A DNA stretch of 64,000 nucleotides from Leptoclinus maculatus (taxonomy: Eukaryota; Chordata; Actinopteri; Perciformes; Stichaeidae). The stretch lies in contig JAVDOI010000005.1 of assembly GCA_032191485.1 (NCBI GenBank), positions 5,879,979 through 5,943,978 of the forward strand, read 5' to 3'. Within the stretch, counting starts at the first letter, position 1. Each line of letters begins with the position of its first letter. Shown here piece after piece: positions 25,515 to 34,246 of the stretch. Both the position numbers and the translations under genes were made by a program. Under the pieces are notes generated by a model that was given only the letters and a program-made list of their open reading frames with translations, was not told the DNA's origin and searched no databases.

Positions 25515-25539
25515 CACATGTGTCAAACTCAAGGCCCGT
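25515..25539. mobile_element. fragment of hAT-like repeat at the array edge
   Basis: CACATGTGTCAAACTCAAGG followed by CCCGT is the start of the insertion found intact at 26035. Here it is cut after about 25 bases and joined straight to the beginning of another array unit. Confidence 0.6.
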
Positions 25540-26034
25540 TGCTTCAATGATACGTTTCCAGAGTTGAAAAATCAGGTGTGTGAGTACTCTAAAATAGTTT
25601 GCTTTCTTTTGTCATCTAATGAGCCTTTAAGTGCATTAATCTGTTCCACCAACACGACGTCTTGAATCAGTATTCAATGGCGTTGACCCCACCAACACAG
25701 CTCCTTGTGTTTTTTTAACACAAAAATGGTTGGACTCAGCCCCAAACAGTTTCTTATTTGGCATCCACTAGTATGTTATCAGTGCAGGGAATAGGACATA
25801 GAAGGCATACACTGGTACCAATGACAAAGAAGCTAACATGACACAGCAACCGCTTCAGGCTAACTTAAGAATTTTAGTAAGCTCAGCAGAGAATTTGGGA
25901 GGATCACAAATGATTTGGGAAATGACAAGTCAAGAAATAGTTTTGAAAGACTTCCTACAAACAATGAATCCAGCAACATATAGGCCAAATGTATACAGAC
26001 TCATGGTAGGATTACACTGGTTGATAATGTAGAG
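25540..26034 (-). repeat. partial last array unit without tRNA genes
   Basis: The unit runs from its usual start to about 25,743, then jumps to the sequence normally some 470 bp further on (AAACAGTTTCTTATTTGG). This removes the palindrome, the tRNA-like relic and tRNA-Gln. It continues to ATGTAGAG, where the hAT-like element is inserted, so the Leu gene is missing too. Confidence 0.9.
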
Positions 26035-26192
26035 CACATGTGTCAAACTCAAGGCCCGTGGGCCGAATCCGGCCCGCCACGGCATTTTATGTGGCCCGCG
26101 AAGGCATATTTCCACCAGCAAAAAAAAAAAATTTATAAAAAAAAAATGTAAAGTCATAATTATGATATTATTATCAAGTCTAATTTTTCAGA
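26035..26192. mobile_element. short hAT-like element inserted in the last unit
   Basis: The segment contains the GTCAAACTCAAGGCCCG motif and a GC-rich inverted portion (GGCCCGTGGGCC ... GTGGCCCGCG) typical of non-autonomous hAT-type repeats in vertebrates. It is flanked by ATGTAGAG on the left and CTGTAAAG on the right, a plausible decayed 8-bp target duplication. The array sequence resumes for about 12 bases (GCTTACAAATGC) after it. It carries no coding sequence; the centre has two A-rich runs. The family assignment is from memory of such repeats and is not certain. Confidence 0.5.
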
Positions 26193-26214
26193 CTGTAAAG
26201 GCTTACAAATGCAA

Positions 26215-27749
26215 ATTTCTCATGAACAGAAGCATGTGTAACACTTTACACAATTTCTCAAATGACGACCTATCGTGACCTCTCGTACGTTTATGTCTCT
26301 TGCTCTGGCCTACTTCACTCTATTCACTCCAATTATTTTGTGTGTGACTACTGCCATCGTTTGCTATGTTTGTGGGTGTTTTTTTGGCTTTACTGAGCCT
26401 CATTTAATATAGTATTATGAATAATAGTGGTTTATCACCATACGAATTTGACATTTACTCAATTCATATGAGCAAACCCTTCTTAGTGTCATTAATCCTT
26501 TGAAATTATTAAGAAAGACCTTGTAGTTAGAGAGTAAGGCCCCTTTGAGTATGTGTATAATATTTTCGAGAATAAGCAAAAAAAAGTCCTAGGGAGGATG
26601 GGGGCCAAAGGGTTAAGCCTACTGCCAGCAGACACCTCTTCCACTCCCCCCCTAATTTGGAGCAAAAACGCCTAAAATGACATACCCAAATTAAAATGTC
26701 TGTAGCGTCTGAACCACTCTCACTATATGCATCAATGAGGTCTTGCCAGAAAGAAAACCCCTAAAGTTCCTTGTGAAAGTGTCAGAAAACCTGTAGGTCA
26801 TACAGAAACAGAGCAGTGGGCCTAAAAATGTAAGAGTTTTGTCCGTCTAAAATAAAAAAAAGTATCTTTCAGTATAAATAACTGCCTGTGGCTGTATCTG
26901 TACAGGTAAAGGACAGTATAGGGCTGTAACTACACTATCAGTGAACACCTGCCTCAAATGTATTTGAAGAAGATAGGGCAAAGTATGACCATTCTACAGT
27001 GTTCTGTCCATGAAAAGATTCATCAGAAAAAAAACGCACGTGAAAAGTGAAAACTAGGATCACGTTGGTTGACAGCTGATGAAAGAGAAGTATTAGGTTT
27101 CTACTATAAGTACTAGCCTTTTTTGAAGCCGCTAGCTCCATGGTAACATCCGCTAGTACATTCACTAGTAAAGTCGGGTCTGTAATGTATCTTTCGCCGT
27201 CGAAATGCTGCAAGATCTGACTTGCAGCGGTCATGGCGACTTTGGACAGTGTGTGTTTGGGCTCCTTTTGTGAAAAATCCATAAAAAATAAAAGAAAATC
27301 GATGTTTTCTTTGCAAAGATGAGGATTTTGTGCATGCTGGGATACCAAAAACGGCCATGTTTTGTGACGTAATTTTCGTAAGCAAGCCGTACGAACGGAA
27401 GGGATGGCGGTGTTAGATTTAGCCATGATTATGGTCTTGACTTCCTCATATGCATTCATGATCATCTCCTGCTCGCCAGCGGAGAAAAAAGACGCTCTTT
27501 CTTTTACTTTATTCGCTATTGTACTGTTAGAAAATCATGGTTTCGGTGATCGATGCTTACCCCCTTTGACGTAAAATGGGCACGCCCAATTATCCTGATG
27601 ACAGGTCTTGTTCGATTTAACGAGACTGTTTGAGCGCTGATCAGCCTTTGAGGAACCGAGATAGCCTGCCTTCAATCATCTCGGTAATTCAAGCTAGATA
27701 ATTAGACATTTGATCGACTTAGTTGAGCGACGTACGAGGAATAGGGCCC
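26215..27749 (-). mobile_element. Harbinger-type element, copy A
   Basis: The right end is a terminal repeat (read inward from 27749: GGGCCCTATTCCTCGTACGT) shared with ends at 31673 and 32204, and in opposite orientation at 29205. The body matches 30453-31673 from ATTTCTCATGAACAG onward, but copy A has about 250 bp (near 26.40-26.65 kb) and about 90 bp (near 26.67-26.75 kb) that the other copy lacks. The left terminal repeat was not found, so this copy is truncated. The Harbinger assignment rests on the transposase and Myb/SANT remnants linked to the same ends at 29.2-31.7 kb. Confidence 0.6.
26938..27530 (-). pseudogene. Harbinger accessory (Myb/SANT-like) gene fragment, copy A
   Basis: Read from about 27,530 leftward, a frame opens after an acceptor-like TTTTCTAACAG. 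It encodes a segment with KVKERASFFSAGEQE and then NAYEEVKTIIMAKSNTA. This pattern (KxRxxFFS..E...I..AYEEVK..I..K.NTA) resembles the first helix region of Myb/SANT-like proteins encoded beside Harbinger transposases. After NTA the reading frame stays open to 26,938 but shows no family resemblance, so I cannot tell whether it is exon, intron or later insertion. The only Met in the good region is internal (27,465), so the true start would lie on an upstream exon. Such proteins bind transposon ends and bring the transposase to the nucleus. I judge this a fossil. Confidence 0.45.
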
Positions 27750-28318
27750 AGATATGAAGCCCGTAGTGCGCTTTTTTGTAGACCCAACACATGAATGAGA
27801 CTGCAGTTGTTTTTGGCTGTTTTGTAACTCCTCCAATTTCGATATATAAAATGTAAGGGGCTTTTGACTTGCACTGGCATGCTTGGTGTTGAGGTGGCGA
27901 CGTAAATAAGAGGGCTTCAGACAGCTGTTAGCCAGAACCTCACTGCACACCAGCACTGTGGCTTTGGGCAATCTGCATTGCCAATCAAAGTGAAGCCCAG
28001 ACCCAGATCATTTTCATCATATTTCCTCTTTTTGTTCCCAGTCTGATGCTCAGTCTCGTTTCCTCTTTTTTCACCTTGACTCCGCGATGGGCCTATGTGC
28101 TCCCGATTTGTCTGTGCTATCCCTTCCTCCTTTTCGGTCTCCTCCGTCTCATCTTTCTCTGACTCCCGCACGATTTCTTCTCCCGGTCTCTCCCCAACGC
28201 ACCTCTCCGTTTCTCTCGCCTCTGATTCCTCACTCTCTCTGTGTCCCTCTCCTCTTTTATGACTGATAGCTTCAGATGTCCCACCTGACAGTTTCCCCGA
28301 TTTCAGCCAGTTTAGCAT
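27750..28318 (-). pseudogene. BED-type zinc finger (hAT/ZBED-like) N-terminal fragment, frameshifted
   Basis: The frame starts at an ATG at 28,318 (MLNWLKSG) and runs through a long Glu/Arg/Ser-rich charged stretch to KKRKYDENDLGLGFTLIGNA. A BED finger follows: Cys-x2-Cys in the PKPQC region, LANSCLKPSYLRRHLNTKH giving the two His, then a helical KLEELQNSQKQLQS. The first part lies in one frame and the finger in the next, with the switch near 27,955, so at least one base was lost or gained. The fragment stops at the Harbinger end at 27,749, so the catalytic domain is absent. This layout resembles the first exon of vertebrate ZBED5/FAM200-like genes of hAT origin. Function lost by frameshift and truncation. 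Confidence 0.65.
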
Positions 28319-29204
28319 ATTTGCATGAAAGTTGCTGAATGAATGAAGTTAGCTGTTAGCTGACATTAGCTGCACAAGCTAGGCTAGTTAGTGTGTACGT
28401 AAAAGACAGTCTGGCGGCAGGAGCTGAAGTGCATTTATTTATTAAATTGTACGTTTTTCATTTTAAATTTAAATCTTACAAAGGAAATTTTTATAATTCA
28501 TGTTTTTATTTTGTGAAAAATCCCACTTACATTTTTTTAAATTATATTTAATATTAATTATTACACCATTAGACAACCATTACATTTTTCCTCTCGCGCA
28601 GAGGCAGCTTGCGCATCCCCAGGGGGGACCAAAAGTGCAACAAAATAACTAGTTCCTGGTAGCAGCAGCTATTAACGCTAACACAGGCATGTGTAGCTGT
28701 ACCCTACAGCTAAGCTCTACTGATTTATCTATTAGTAACTATTAATTAACTAATCTTTTCGTGATCAATTTATTATTTTTCCATGTTTGAATACACGTAA
28801 ATAAGATCAGTGTATTGATCATTTTACAAGACATTATTCTGACAGTGTAGTAATGAAAGGGTTAATGTTAGACTTTTACTCCAGTGAAATGAAAATGTTC
28901 TTTCACTGTCAACTGAACTATTACTTATTATTGATCACTTCTTTGTAAACTTAAAAAGGAGAATGTTGGATTTAATGAGTAAATGGCAAGTCACAACCTT
29001 TAATAGTTGATAATGTTCACAACTTTGAAGGTCTTCCTTTTTTTAGTTTGTGCTGAGTCAGTTTCTGATGTTTCAGAAGTTGATAGCGAGTCGGGAACAG
29101 CTCACTGCACACCGGGCACTGGTGCAATTTCCCCCCAATGTTGTTGTTGTTGTTATCGTCCTTGCCTCGCTTTCCTCCATGCACAAGCAAGGTGTGGCGG
29201 TCCT
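28319..29204. other. intergenic, AT-rich, no gene seen
   Basis: This stretch lies upstream of the BED-finger fragment. It includes a CAGGGGGGACC-type GC patch near 28.62 kb, AT-rich sequence, and a (GTT)n tract near 29.14 kb. A 41-base segment at 28951-28992 recurs at 32911-32951. Two overlapping short frames at 29.0-29.25 kb have no recognisable product and run into the Harbinger end. Confidence 0.6.
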
Positions 29205-29396
29205 GGGCCCTGTTCCTCGTACGTCGCTAACTGAGTTAGCGGGATAAGTTTGAGGATGAGATCACTACATCAGGCTTTTCCGGTTCCTCGAAGCAGGTTT
29301 AGCTCAATCACCATGGCAACACATCAATAAGCGTGAACCTGCTCCAGAGCAGGCTCAAGCTGAAGGAAGCTGGATAAGTTTGCCACTCCCCCGGGA

Positions 29397-29860
29397 AGAA
29401 ATGTCATCTCCCTTCCTCATCCCATTGATGAAGGAGCGATATTAGTTAGATTAGCGTTTTATAGGGAGAGAGTTCTTCGAGATCGGTCCGTGTACGTTTT
29501 GATCGTCTGTTTTACCGTTCATTCGATGAAACGAAAATACGGAAATGTCCGTATTTTAACGGTAAAACAGATGACTAAAACGTACACGGACCGAGATCGC
29601 CAAGATACCTTATCACATCACGAAGACTTCTTATACGAGCGCTATCGATTCTGCCGACAAGGAATAATTTATTAACAAGACCTTCTTGAGTCATACATTG
29701 TGAACACCACACGAGCATTGACCGTCTCACAGACTGGATCAGAGCCGTGAGGTGTGAGCGAGTGGTACATTATTGTACAGTGTCGGCGATGCCGCTGCCT
29801 GCCGCGCTGTTCGTAAAGTTTATTTGGTGCTTAAGAAACTCATGGATGTGTTCAATACAT
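29397..29860 (+). pseudogene. Harbinger transposase pseudogene split by a small insertion
   Basis: Before the insertion the frame reads HPIDEGAILVRLAFYRERVLRD; after it, RQDTLSHHEDFLYERYRF and then CRQGIIY. This is the N-terminal segment of Harbinger-type (HARBI1-like) transposases. Further on, LLESYIVNTTRALTVSQTG and, in another frame, GTLLYSVGDA and CRAVRKVYLVLKKLMDVF recall the helix region ahead of the DDE domain. Stops, frame changes and a deletion between GDA and CRAV show that it is dead. The DDE catalytic core is missing. Such enzymes cut and paste the element by a DDE-type mechanism. Confidence 0.7.
29486..29591. mobile_element. 106-bp inverted-repeat element (MITE) inside the transposase
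   Basis: The ends GTCCGTGTACGTTTT and AAAACGTACACGGAC are perfect inverted repeats, extending as imperfect arms of about 35-45 bases (…CTGTTTTACCGTT) around a small centre. CGAGATCG occurs at 29478-29485 and again at 29592-29599, fitting an 8-bp target duplication. Removing the element and one copy of the octamer rejoins the RERVLRD and RQDT frames exactly, so the insertion is later than the transposase. Because GAGATC and the flanking CGG overlap, a 4-bp duplication (AGAT) with slightly longer ends is also possible. The superfamily is not determined. Confidence 0.8.
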
Positions 29861-30000
29861 TACCATGGCACATATTGTATCGACTCACCATTCTGAATAA
29901 TGTTTGTGTGCTTAGGTTTTACTTGCTCCCATGTCCTCTTGATGGTTAAACTACATGGGGCTTGAAAGCACTCATAATTATATGACAGTGTTATTAGTAC
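29860..30000 (-). pseudogene. Myb/SANT-like C-terminal exon remnant of Harbinger accessory gene
   Basis: Read from the minus strand, KRTWEQVKPKHTNIIQNG matches the last helix of Myb/SANT-like domains (…RTWQQVKxKYKNIVQ…) found in Harbinger accessory proteins. It lies tail-to-tail with the transposase pseudogene. The matching first-helix exon is about 1.4 kb upstream at about 31.4 kb, on the same strand. The surrounding open frame is not otherwise recognisable. Confidence 0.5.
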
Positions 30001-30063
30001 ACCATAGCATATCATTATTGTACTCATGATAAGAATAGAGAGAATCACACAATTTCTTTTCAC

Positions 30064-30452
30064 TGCTTCAATTGATTGAATTTCTGATTATGAATAATAT
30101 ACATACTGATCCGCCCATAAACAGATTCGCACACACATATTCAAACTCCTAGTTCTATATGGTGATCTACACATACATGTATATACACATATATAGTATG
30201 ATACATAAGCGCATACAGTACATATATCCTCATAAGTATGTATTAATTCGTATCAATTAGATACTCTTCGGGCTTGTTTTATCTACTTATTCTGAAAGAG
30301 TTGAGATGATTATTTTCGCTATAAGATCTCATTCGATGATGCATTCCATTAACCTTTTGGGCCCGAACAGTACCGATCACTACCGCACAATGCAATTTTC
30401 AGTAACAAATATAATATTTCCACAACCATGCAGCATACCGTTTGAACGAAGA
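30064..30452. other. AT-rich stretch within the Harbinger element, no gene seen
   Basis: The sequence has alternating CA/TA-rich patches near 30.17-30.24 kb (ACATACATGTATATAC and similar), but no open frame or RNA gene that I can support. Confidence 0.5.
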
Positions 30453-30869
30453 ATTTCTCATGAACAGAAGCATGTGTAACACTTTACACACTTTCTCAAA
30501 TGACGACCTCTCGTGACCTCTCGTACGTTTATGTCTCTTGCTCTGGCCTACTTCACTCTATTCACTCCAATTCTTTTGTGTGTGACTACTGCCATCGTTT
30601 GCTATGATTGTGGGTGTTTTTTAGGCTTTACTGAGCCTCAGTAAGCCCCTAATTTGGAGCAAAAACGCCAGAAAGAAAACCCCCTAAAGTTCCTTGTGAA
30701 AGTGTCAGAAAACCTGTAGGTCATACAGAAACAGAGCAGTGGGCCTTTGAAGTCAGTACAAATTTAAGAGTTTTGTCCGTCTAAAATAAAAAAGTATCTT
30801 TCAGTATAAATAACTGCCTGTGGCTGTATCTGTACAGGTAAAGGACAGTATTGGGCTGTAACTACACTA

Positions 30870-31470
30870 TCAGTGAACACCTGCCTCAAATGTATTTGAA
30901 GAAGATAGGACAAAGTATGACCATTCTACAGTGTTCTGTCCATGAAAAGATTCATCAGAAAAAAACCGCACGTGAAAAGTGAAACCTATGAACACGTTGG
31001 TTGACAGCTTATGAGAAGGAAGTATTAGGTTTCTACTATAACCACTAGCCTTTTCTGAAGCCGCTAGCTCCATGGTAACATCCGCTAGTACATTCACTAG
31101 TAAAGTCGGGTCTGTACTGTATCTTTCGCCGTCGAAATGCTGCAAGACCTGACTTGCAGCGGTCATGGCGACTTTGGACAGTGTGTGTTTGGGCTCCTTT
31201 TGTGAAAAATCCATAAAAAATAAAAGAAAATCGATGTTTTCTTTGCAAAGATGAGGATTTTGTGCATGCTGGGATACCAAAAACGGCCATGTTTTGTGAC
31301 GTAATTTTCTTAAGCAAAACATACGAACGGAAGGGATGGCGGTGTTAGATTTAGCCATGATTATGGTCTTGACTTCCTCATGATCATCTCCTGCTCGCCA
31401 GCGGAGAAAAAAGACGCTCTTTCTTTTACTTTATTCGCTATTGTACTGTTAGAAAATCATGGTTTCGGTG
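30870..31470 (-). pseudogene. Harbinger accessory (Myb/SANT-like) fragment, copy B, frameshifted
   Basis: Same region as 26938-27530. Relative to that copy it has lost 10 bp (CTCATGATCATC here against CTCATATGCATTCATGATCATC), which shifts the frame just after EQEMIM and brings an early stop. It also has TTAAGCAAAACATAC where the other copies have GTAAGCAAGCCGTAC. Non-functional. Confidence 0.5.
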
Positions 31471-31673
31471 ATCGATGCTTACCCCCTTTGACGTAAAACG
31501 GGCACGCCCAATTATCCTGATGACTGAGGTCTTGTTCGATTTAACGAGACTGTTTGAGCGCTGATCAGCCTTTGAGGAACCGAGATATCCTGCCTTCAAT
31601 CATCTCGGTAATTCAAGCTGGATAATTGGACATTTGATCGACTTAGTTGAGCGACGTACGAGGAATAGGGCCC

Positions 31674-32204
31674 TGACTTGCAGCGGTCATGGCGACTTTG
31701 GACAATGTGTGTTTGGGCTCCTTTTGTGAAAAATCCATAAAAAATAAAAGAAAATCTATGTTTTCTTTGCAAAGATGAGGATTTTGTGCATGCTGGGATA
31801 CCAAAAACGGCCATGTTTTGTGACGTAATTTTCGTAAGCAAGCCGTACGAACGGAAGGGATGGCGGTGTTAGATTTAGCCATGATTATGGTCTTGACTTC
31901 CTCATATGCGTTCATGATCATCTCCTGCTCGCCAGCGGAGAAAAAAGCTCTTTTTTTGACTTTATTCGCTATTGTACTGTTAGAAAATCATGGTTTCGGT
32001 GATCGATGCTTACCCCCTTTGACGTAAAACGGGCACGCCCAATTATCCTGATGACTGAGGTCTTGTTTGATTTAACGAGACTGTTTGAGCACTGATCAGC
32101 CTTTGAGGAACCGAGATATCCTGCCTTCAATCATCTCGGTAATTCAAGCTGGATAATTGGACATTTGATCGACTTAGTTGAGCGACGTACGAGGAATAGG
32201 GCCC
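31674..32204 (-). mobile_element. Harbinger partial copy C
   Basis: This 531-bp segment repeats 31150-31673 directly and ends in the same GGGCCC terminal repeat. It starts abruptly at TGACTTGCAGCGGTC, immediately after the GGGCCC of copy B. Its first-helix segment is in frame as in copy A and lacks the 10-bp loss of copy B, yet it shares ACTGAGGTCTTG with copy B against ACAGGTCTTG in copy A. So it is a mosaic, not a plain tandem duplicate. Confidence 0.7.
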
Positions 32205-32492
32205 TGGTCGGCTTTGGACGTGAACATATACCGGCATTCATGGCAAGAGCCATTTCGCGAAATTTCAAGACATCAGCAAACGAATCGACCAGCGATTGGC
32301 ACGCCATCCTTGCTTCGTTGTCTGCGTGTCAACATCCGGCATGTATGGCGCAAAGGATGTTGGGATATTGGCACTAAAACGCGGTGCTGTTCGCTTGAGC
32401 CCGAGATCTTCAATTATAAAAAAATAATTCAAGTTCCGTTCACCGAAAAATATCGACATTCTACGAAACTTTAAAGTCGTACATGACTGACA

Positions 32493-32520
32493 CCCCCCCC
32501 CCCCCCCCCCCCCCCCCCCC
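32493..32520. repeat. 28-base poly-C run
   Basis: An uninterrupted run of 28 C (G on the other strand), flanked by an inverted repeat: GTCGTACA on the left and TGTACGAC on the right. A homopolymer this long is prone to slippage and to length error in sequencing. Confidence 0.9.
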
Positions 32521-33659
32521 GTTGTACGCTTTGTACGACCGTGAAAATGTTGAAAACTCTGGACGGCCCCTTACTGTGGTAGTCTTTTTCAACATAACTG
32601 TATTTTAAAATGCTTCTTTTTTTTCTAACACATGATATAGCATATAGTTTACTTGATATATATTTGTTGCAAAATTCTTAAAGAAAAAACACTGTTAGTT
32701 TATTACACCAGTTCATTTCAAATGTCTCCCCATGTTTCTGATATATTTATTTGTACCTTATTAAAATTATACTTTCACAAACTTATTTTCATCTCATTAA
32801 ATATTGAATATTGAGTGATGTTTTTGCTGGATGTAAATAATATATATGTCTATTATTTATTATTTATTATTAATAAGTAATAGACACTTATTATTTGTTT
32901 GTCAACTAAAACAAAAGGAGAATGTTGCATTTAATGAGTCAATGGCAAGTTTCTAAAAACATTTATGGTAAAGATTATGCTTACTGTGGTAGCCTTTTTC
33001 GTCTTTTTCAACAATACATGCTGTATTTTAAAATGCTTCTTTTTGGTGAGAGCCATTACGTAAATGGTTCGTCACCGGAGTCTTCCACAAGCTGCTAGCT
33101 TGACAGCTGAGAGTACTAACAATCACCATGTTTGTTGTTTACGTTCATTATATGTTTGCGTTCATAATGCTAATTTTGGTTAAGTGACTTTTGAGGAAGG
33201 CCTGAAGGGACAGTCAGTGGTGGCGACTCAGCGACTTTCTTGCAAGATTACCAATCTTCAAAGCTCTTTTACATTAAATATGCCTTGAAACATTTTGTAT
33301 TTACCCACCAAAATTGCAAAATATCACACGAGAGACGATTTCAATTCCTCAAAGATTGTGTATTGTGATCATTGTAAATGTTTCGACAGAAATTGTACAA
33401 ATTAAAAGAAATTTCACAGAATACAGCTGTGCATGATTACATAAATACACTTTCTATGAATATGAAAATTTACAGTGCATTATTTTGACATATATGTATA
33501 CCATTACCTTTAATATAACTTGCTTCAAACAAGGGTGAAAGTGATTTCCAGTGTGGCTAATTTTACTTGTTTGGCAAACAAGCCTAAACAAGACAGCATT
33601 AGTAACTGTCATTATGTTAAATATTGCTAAAGCCCAGTGTTCACGGAAGCAAAAGTAAT

Positions 33660-33665
33660 TTTATT
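33660..33665 (-). terminator. possible polyadenylation signal of the mucin gene
   Basis: Minus-strand AATAAA lies about 376 bp after the stop codon at 34041-34043. It is the first exact hexamer I noticed downstream; there is no direct evidence of use. Confidence 0.3.
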
Positions 33666-34040
33666 ATTAATTGTGCAATCATTTTACGACATCCCAGGGT
33701 TTTCGACTATGTTGTTTAGCTTATTATTCTAGTGATGTCTCAAATACACCTGGTGCTTAAAGTTGGCTCTGTCATTTCATCCGGTCCATGATCCTGGACA
33801 TTCCCACACAGAAACATATTTAGTTAGACAGACATACATACCTAATCCTCTTTCATTAACTTCTTTAACCCGAGAGCCCCCCACTTTTTGCAAATTATTA
33901 ATTTGATAGTTAGTTTATCCGAAGCTGTACCAGACTTCTACTACAAGAATCTTAGATTTTTACTGACAACAAAGTCATTTTTCATACCAGTGATGGCATT
34001 CATATATTGATGTAAAGTCAAATGGAAATCAGCACTAATG

Positions 34041-34246
34041 CTATTGTTGGCTTGACAGTAGCCATGACAACACTACAAGACAGGATACGGTGATGAGACT
34101 CATCTTGTGGCTTACTCCACTTGAAGCTGTCGTAGGTGCTGCTGTTATAGGTGCTGCAGTCGTAGGAGCTGCAGTCGTAATTGCAGCTGTTGTAGGTGAT
34201 GCAGTCGTAGGTGCTGCTGTTGTAGTTGCTGCAGTCATAGGTGCTG
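34041..34246 (-). CDS. terminal exon: short repeat stretch and GPI-type C terminus
   Basis: 206 bp: completes the Ser codon, then 67 codons and a TAG stop. About 40 residues of AAPTTA-type repeat lead to TTASSGVSHK, then MSLITVSCLVVLSWLL and a final SSQQ. A hydrophobic segment of about 16 residues at the very C terminus, after small residues suitable as an omega site (SSG), is the pattern of a GPI-attachment signal. A GTAAGC inside SSGVSHK could act as a splice donor to a further exon, but none was recognised. Confidence 0.8.

Larger units (their letters stand above)
29205..31673 (+). mobile_element. Harbinger-type element with both ends (degenerate)
   Basis: GGGCCCTGTTCCTCGTACGT begins at 29,205, and its inverted counterpart (one base different) ends at 31,673. 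Between them lie a plus-strand transposase pseudogene (about 29.40-29.86 kb) and minus-strand Myb/SANT-like remnants (29.86-30.0 kb and 30.87-31.47 kb). That is the two-gene plan of vertebrate Harbinger/PIF elements. No clear target-site duplication is visible. A further partial copy abuts the right end. Confidence 0.6.
32205..33999. other. intergenic region, no gene recognised
   Basis: 32205-32400 is GC-richer than its surroundings, with short open frames on both strands (about 64-98 codons) that I cannot assign. The rest is AT-rich, with an internal imperfect duplication (TTACTGTGGTAG ... TATTTTAAAATGCTTCTTTTT at about 32.57 and 32.98 kb) and a segment shared with 28.95 kb. The downstream flank of the mucin gene falls in its right part. 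Confidence 0.6.

Noticed and set aside
1..26034. CRISPR-like or phage-like interpretation of the regular repeat
   Set aside because: The unit is 1.45 kb with eukaryotic tRNA genes and no short repeat-spacer pattern; the context is a vertebrate genome.
29120..29160. GTT repeat tract as a microsatellite of note
   Set aside because: Only about five clean repeats; too short to report as a feature.
32165..32474. Plus- and minus-strand frames of 64-98 codons near the third Harbinger end
   Set aside because: No recognisable product. Two plus-strand frames begin inside the terminal repeat, which suggests chance.
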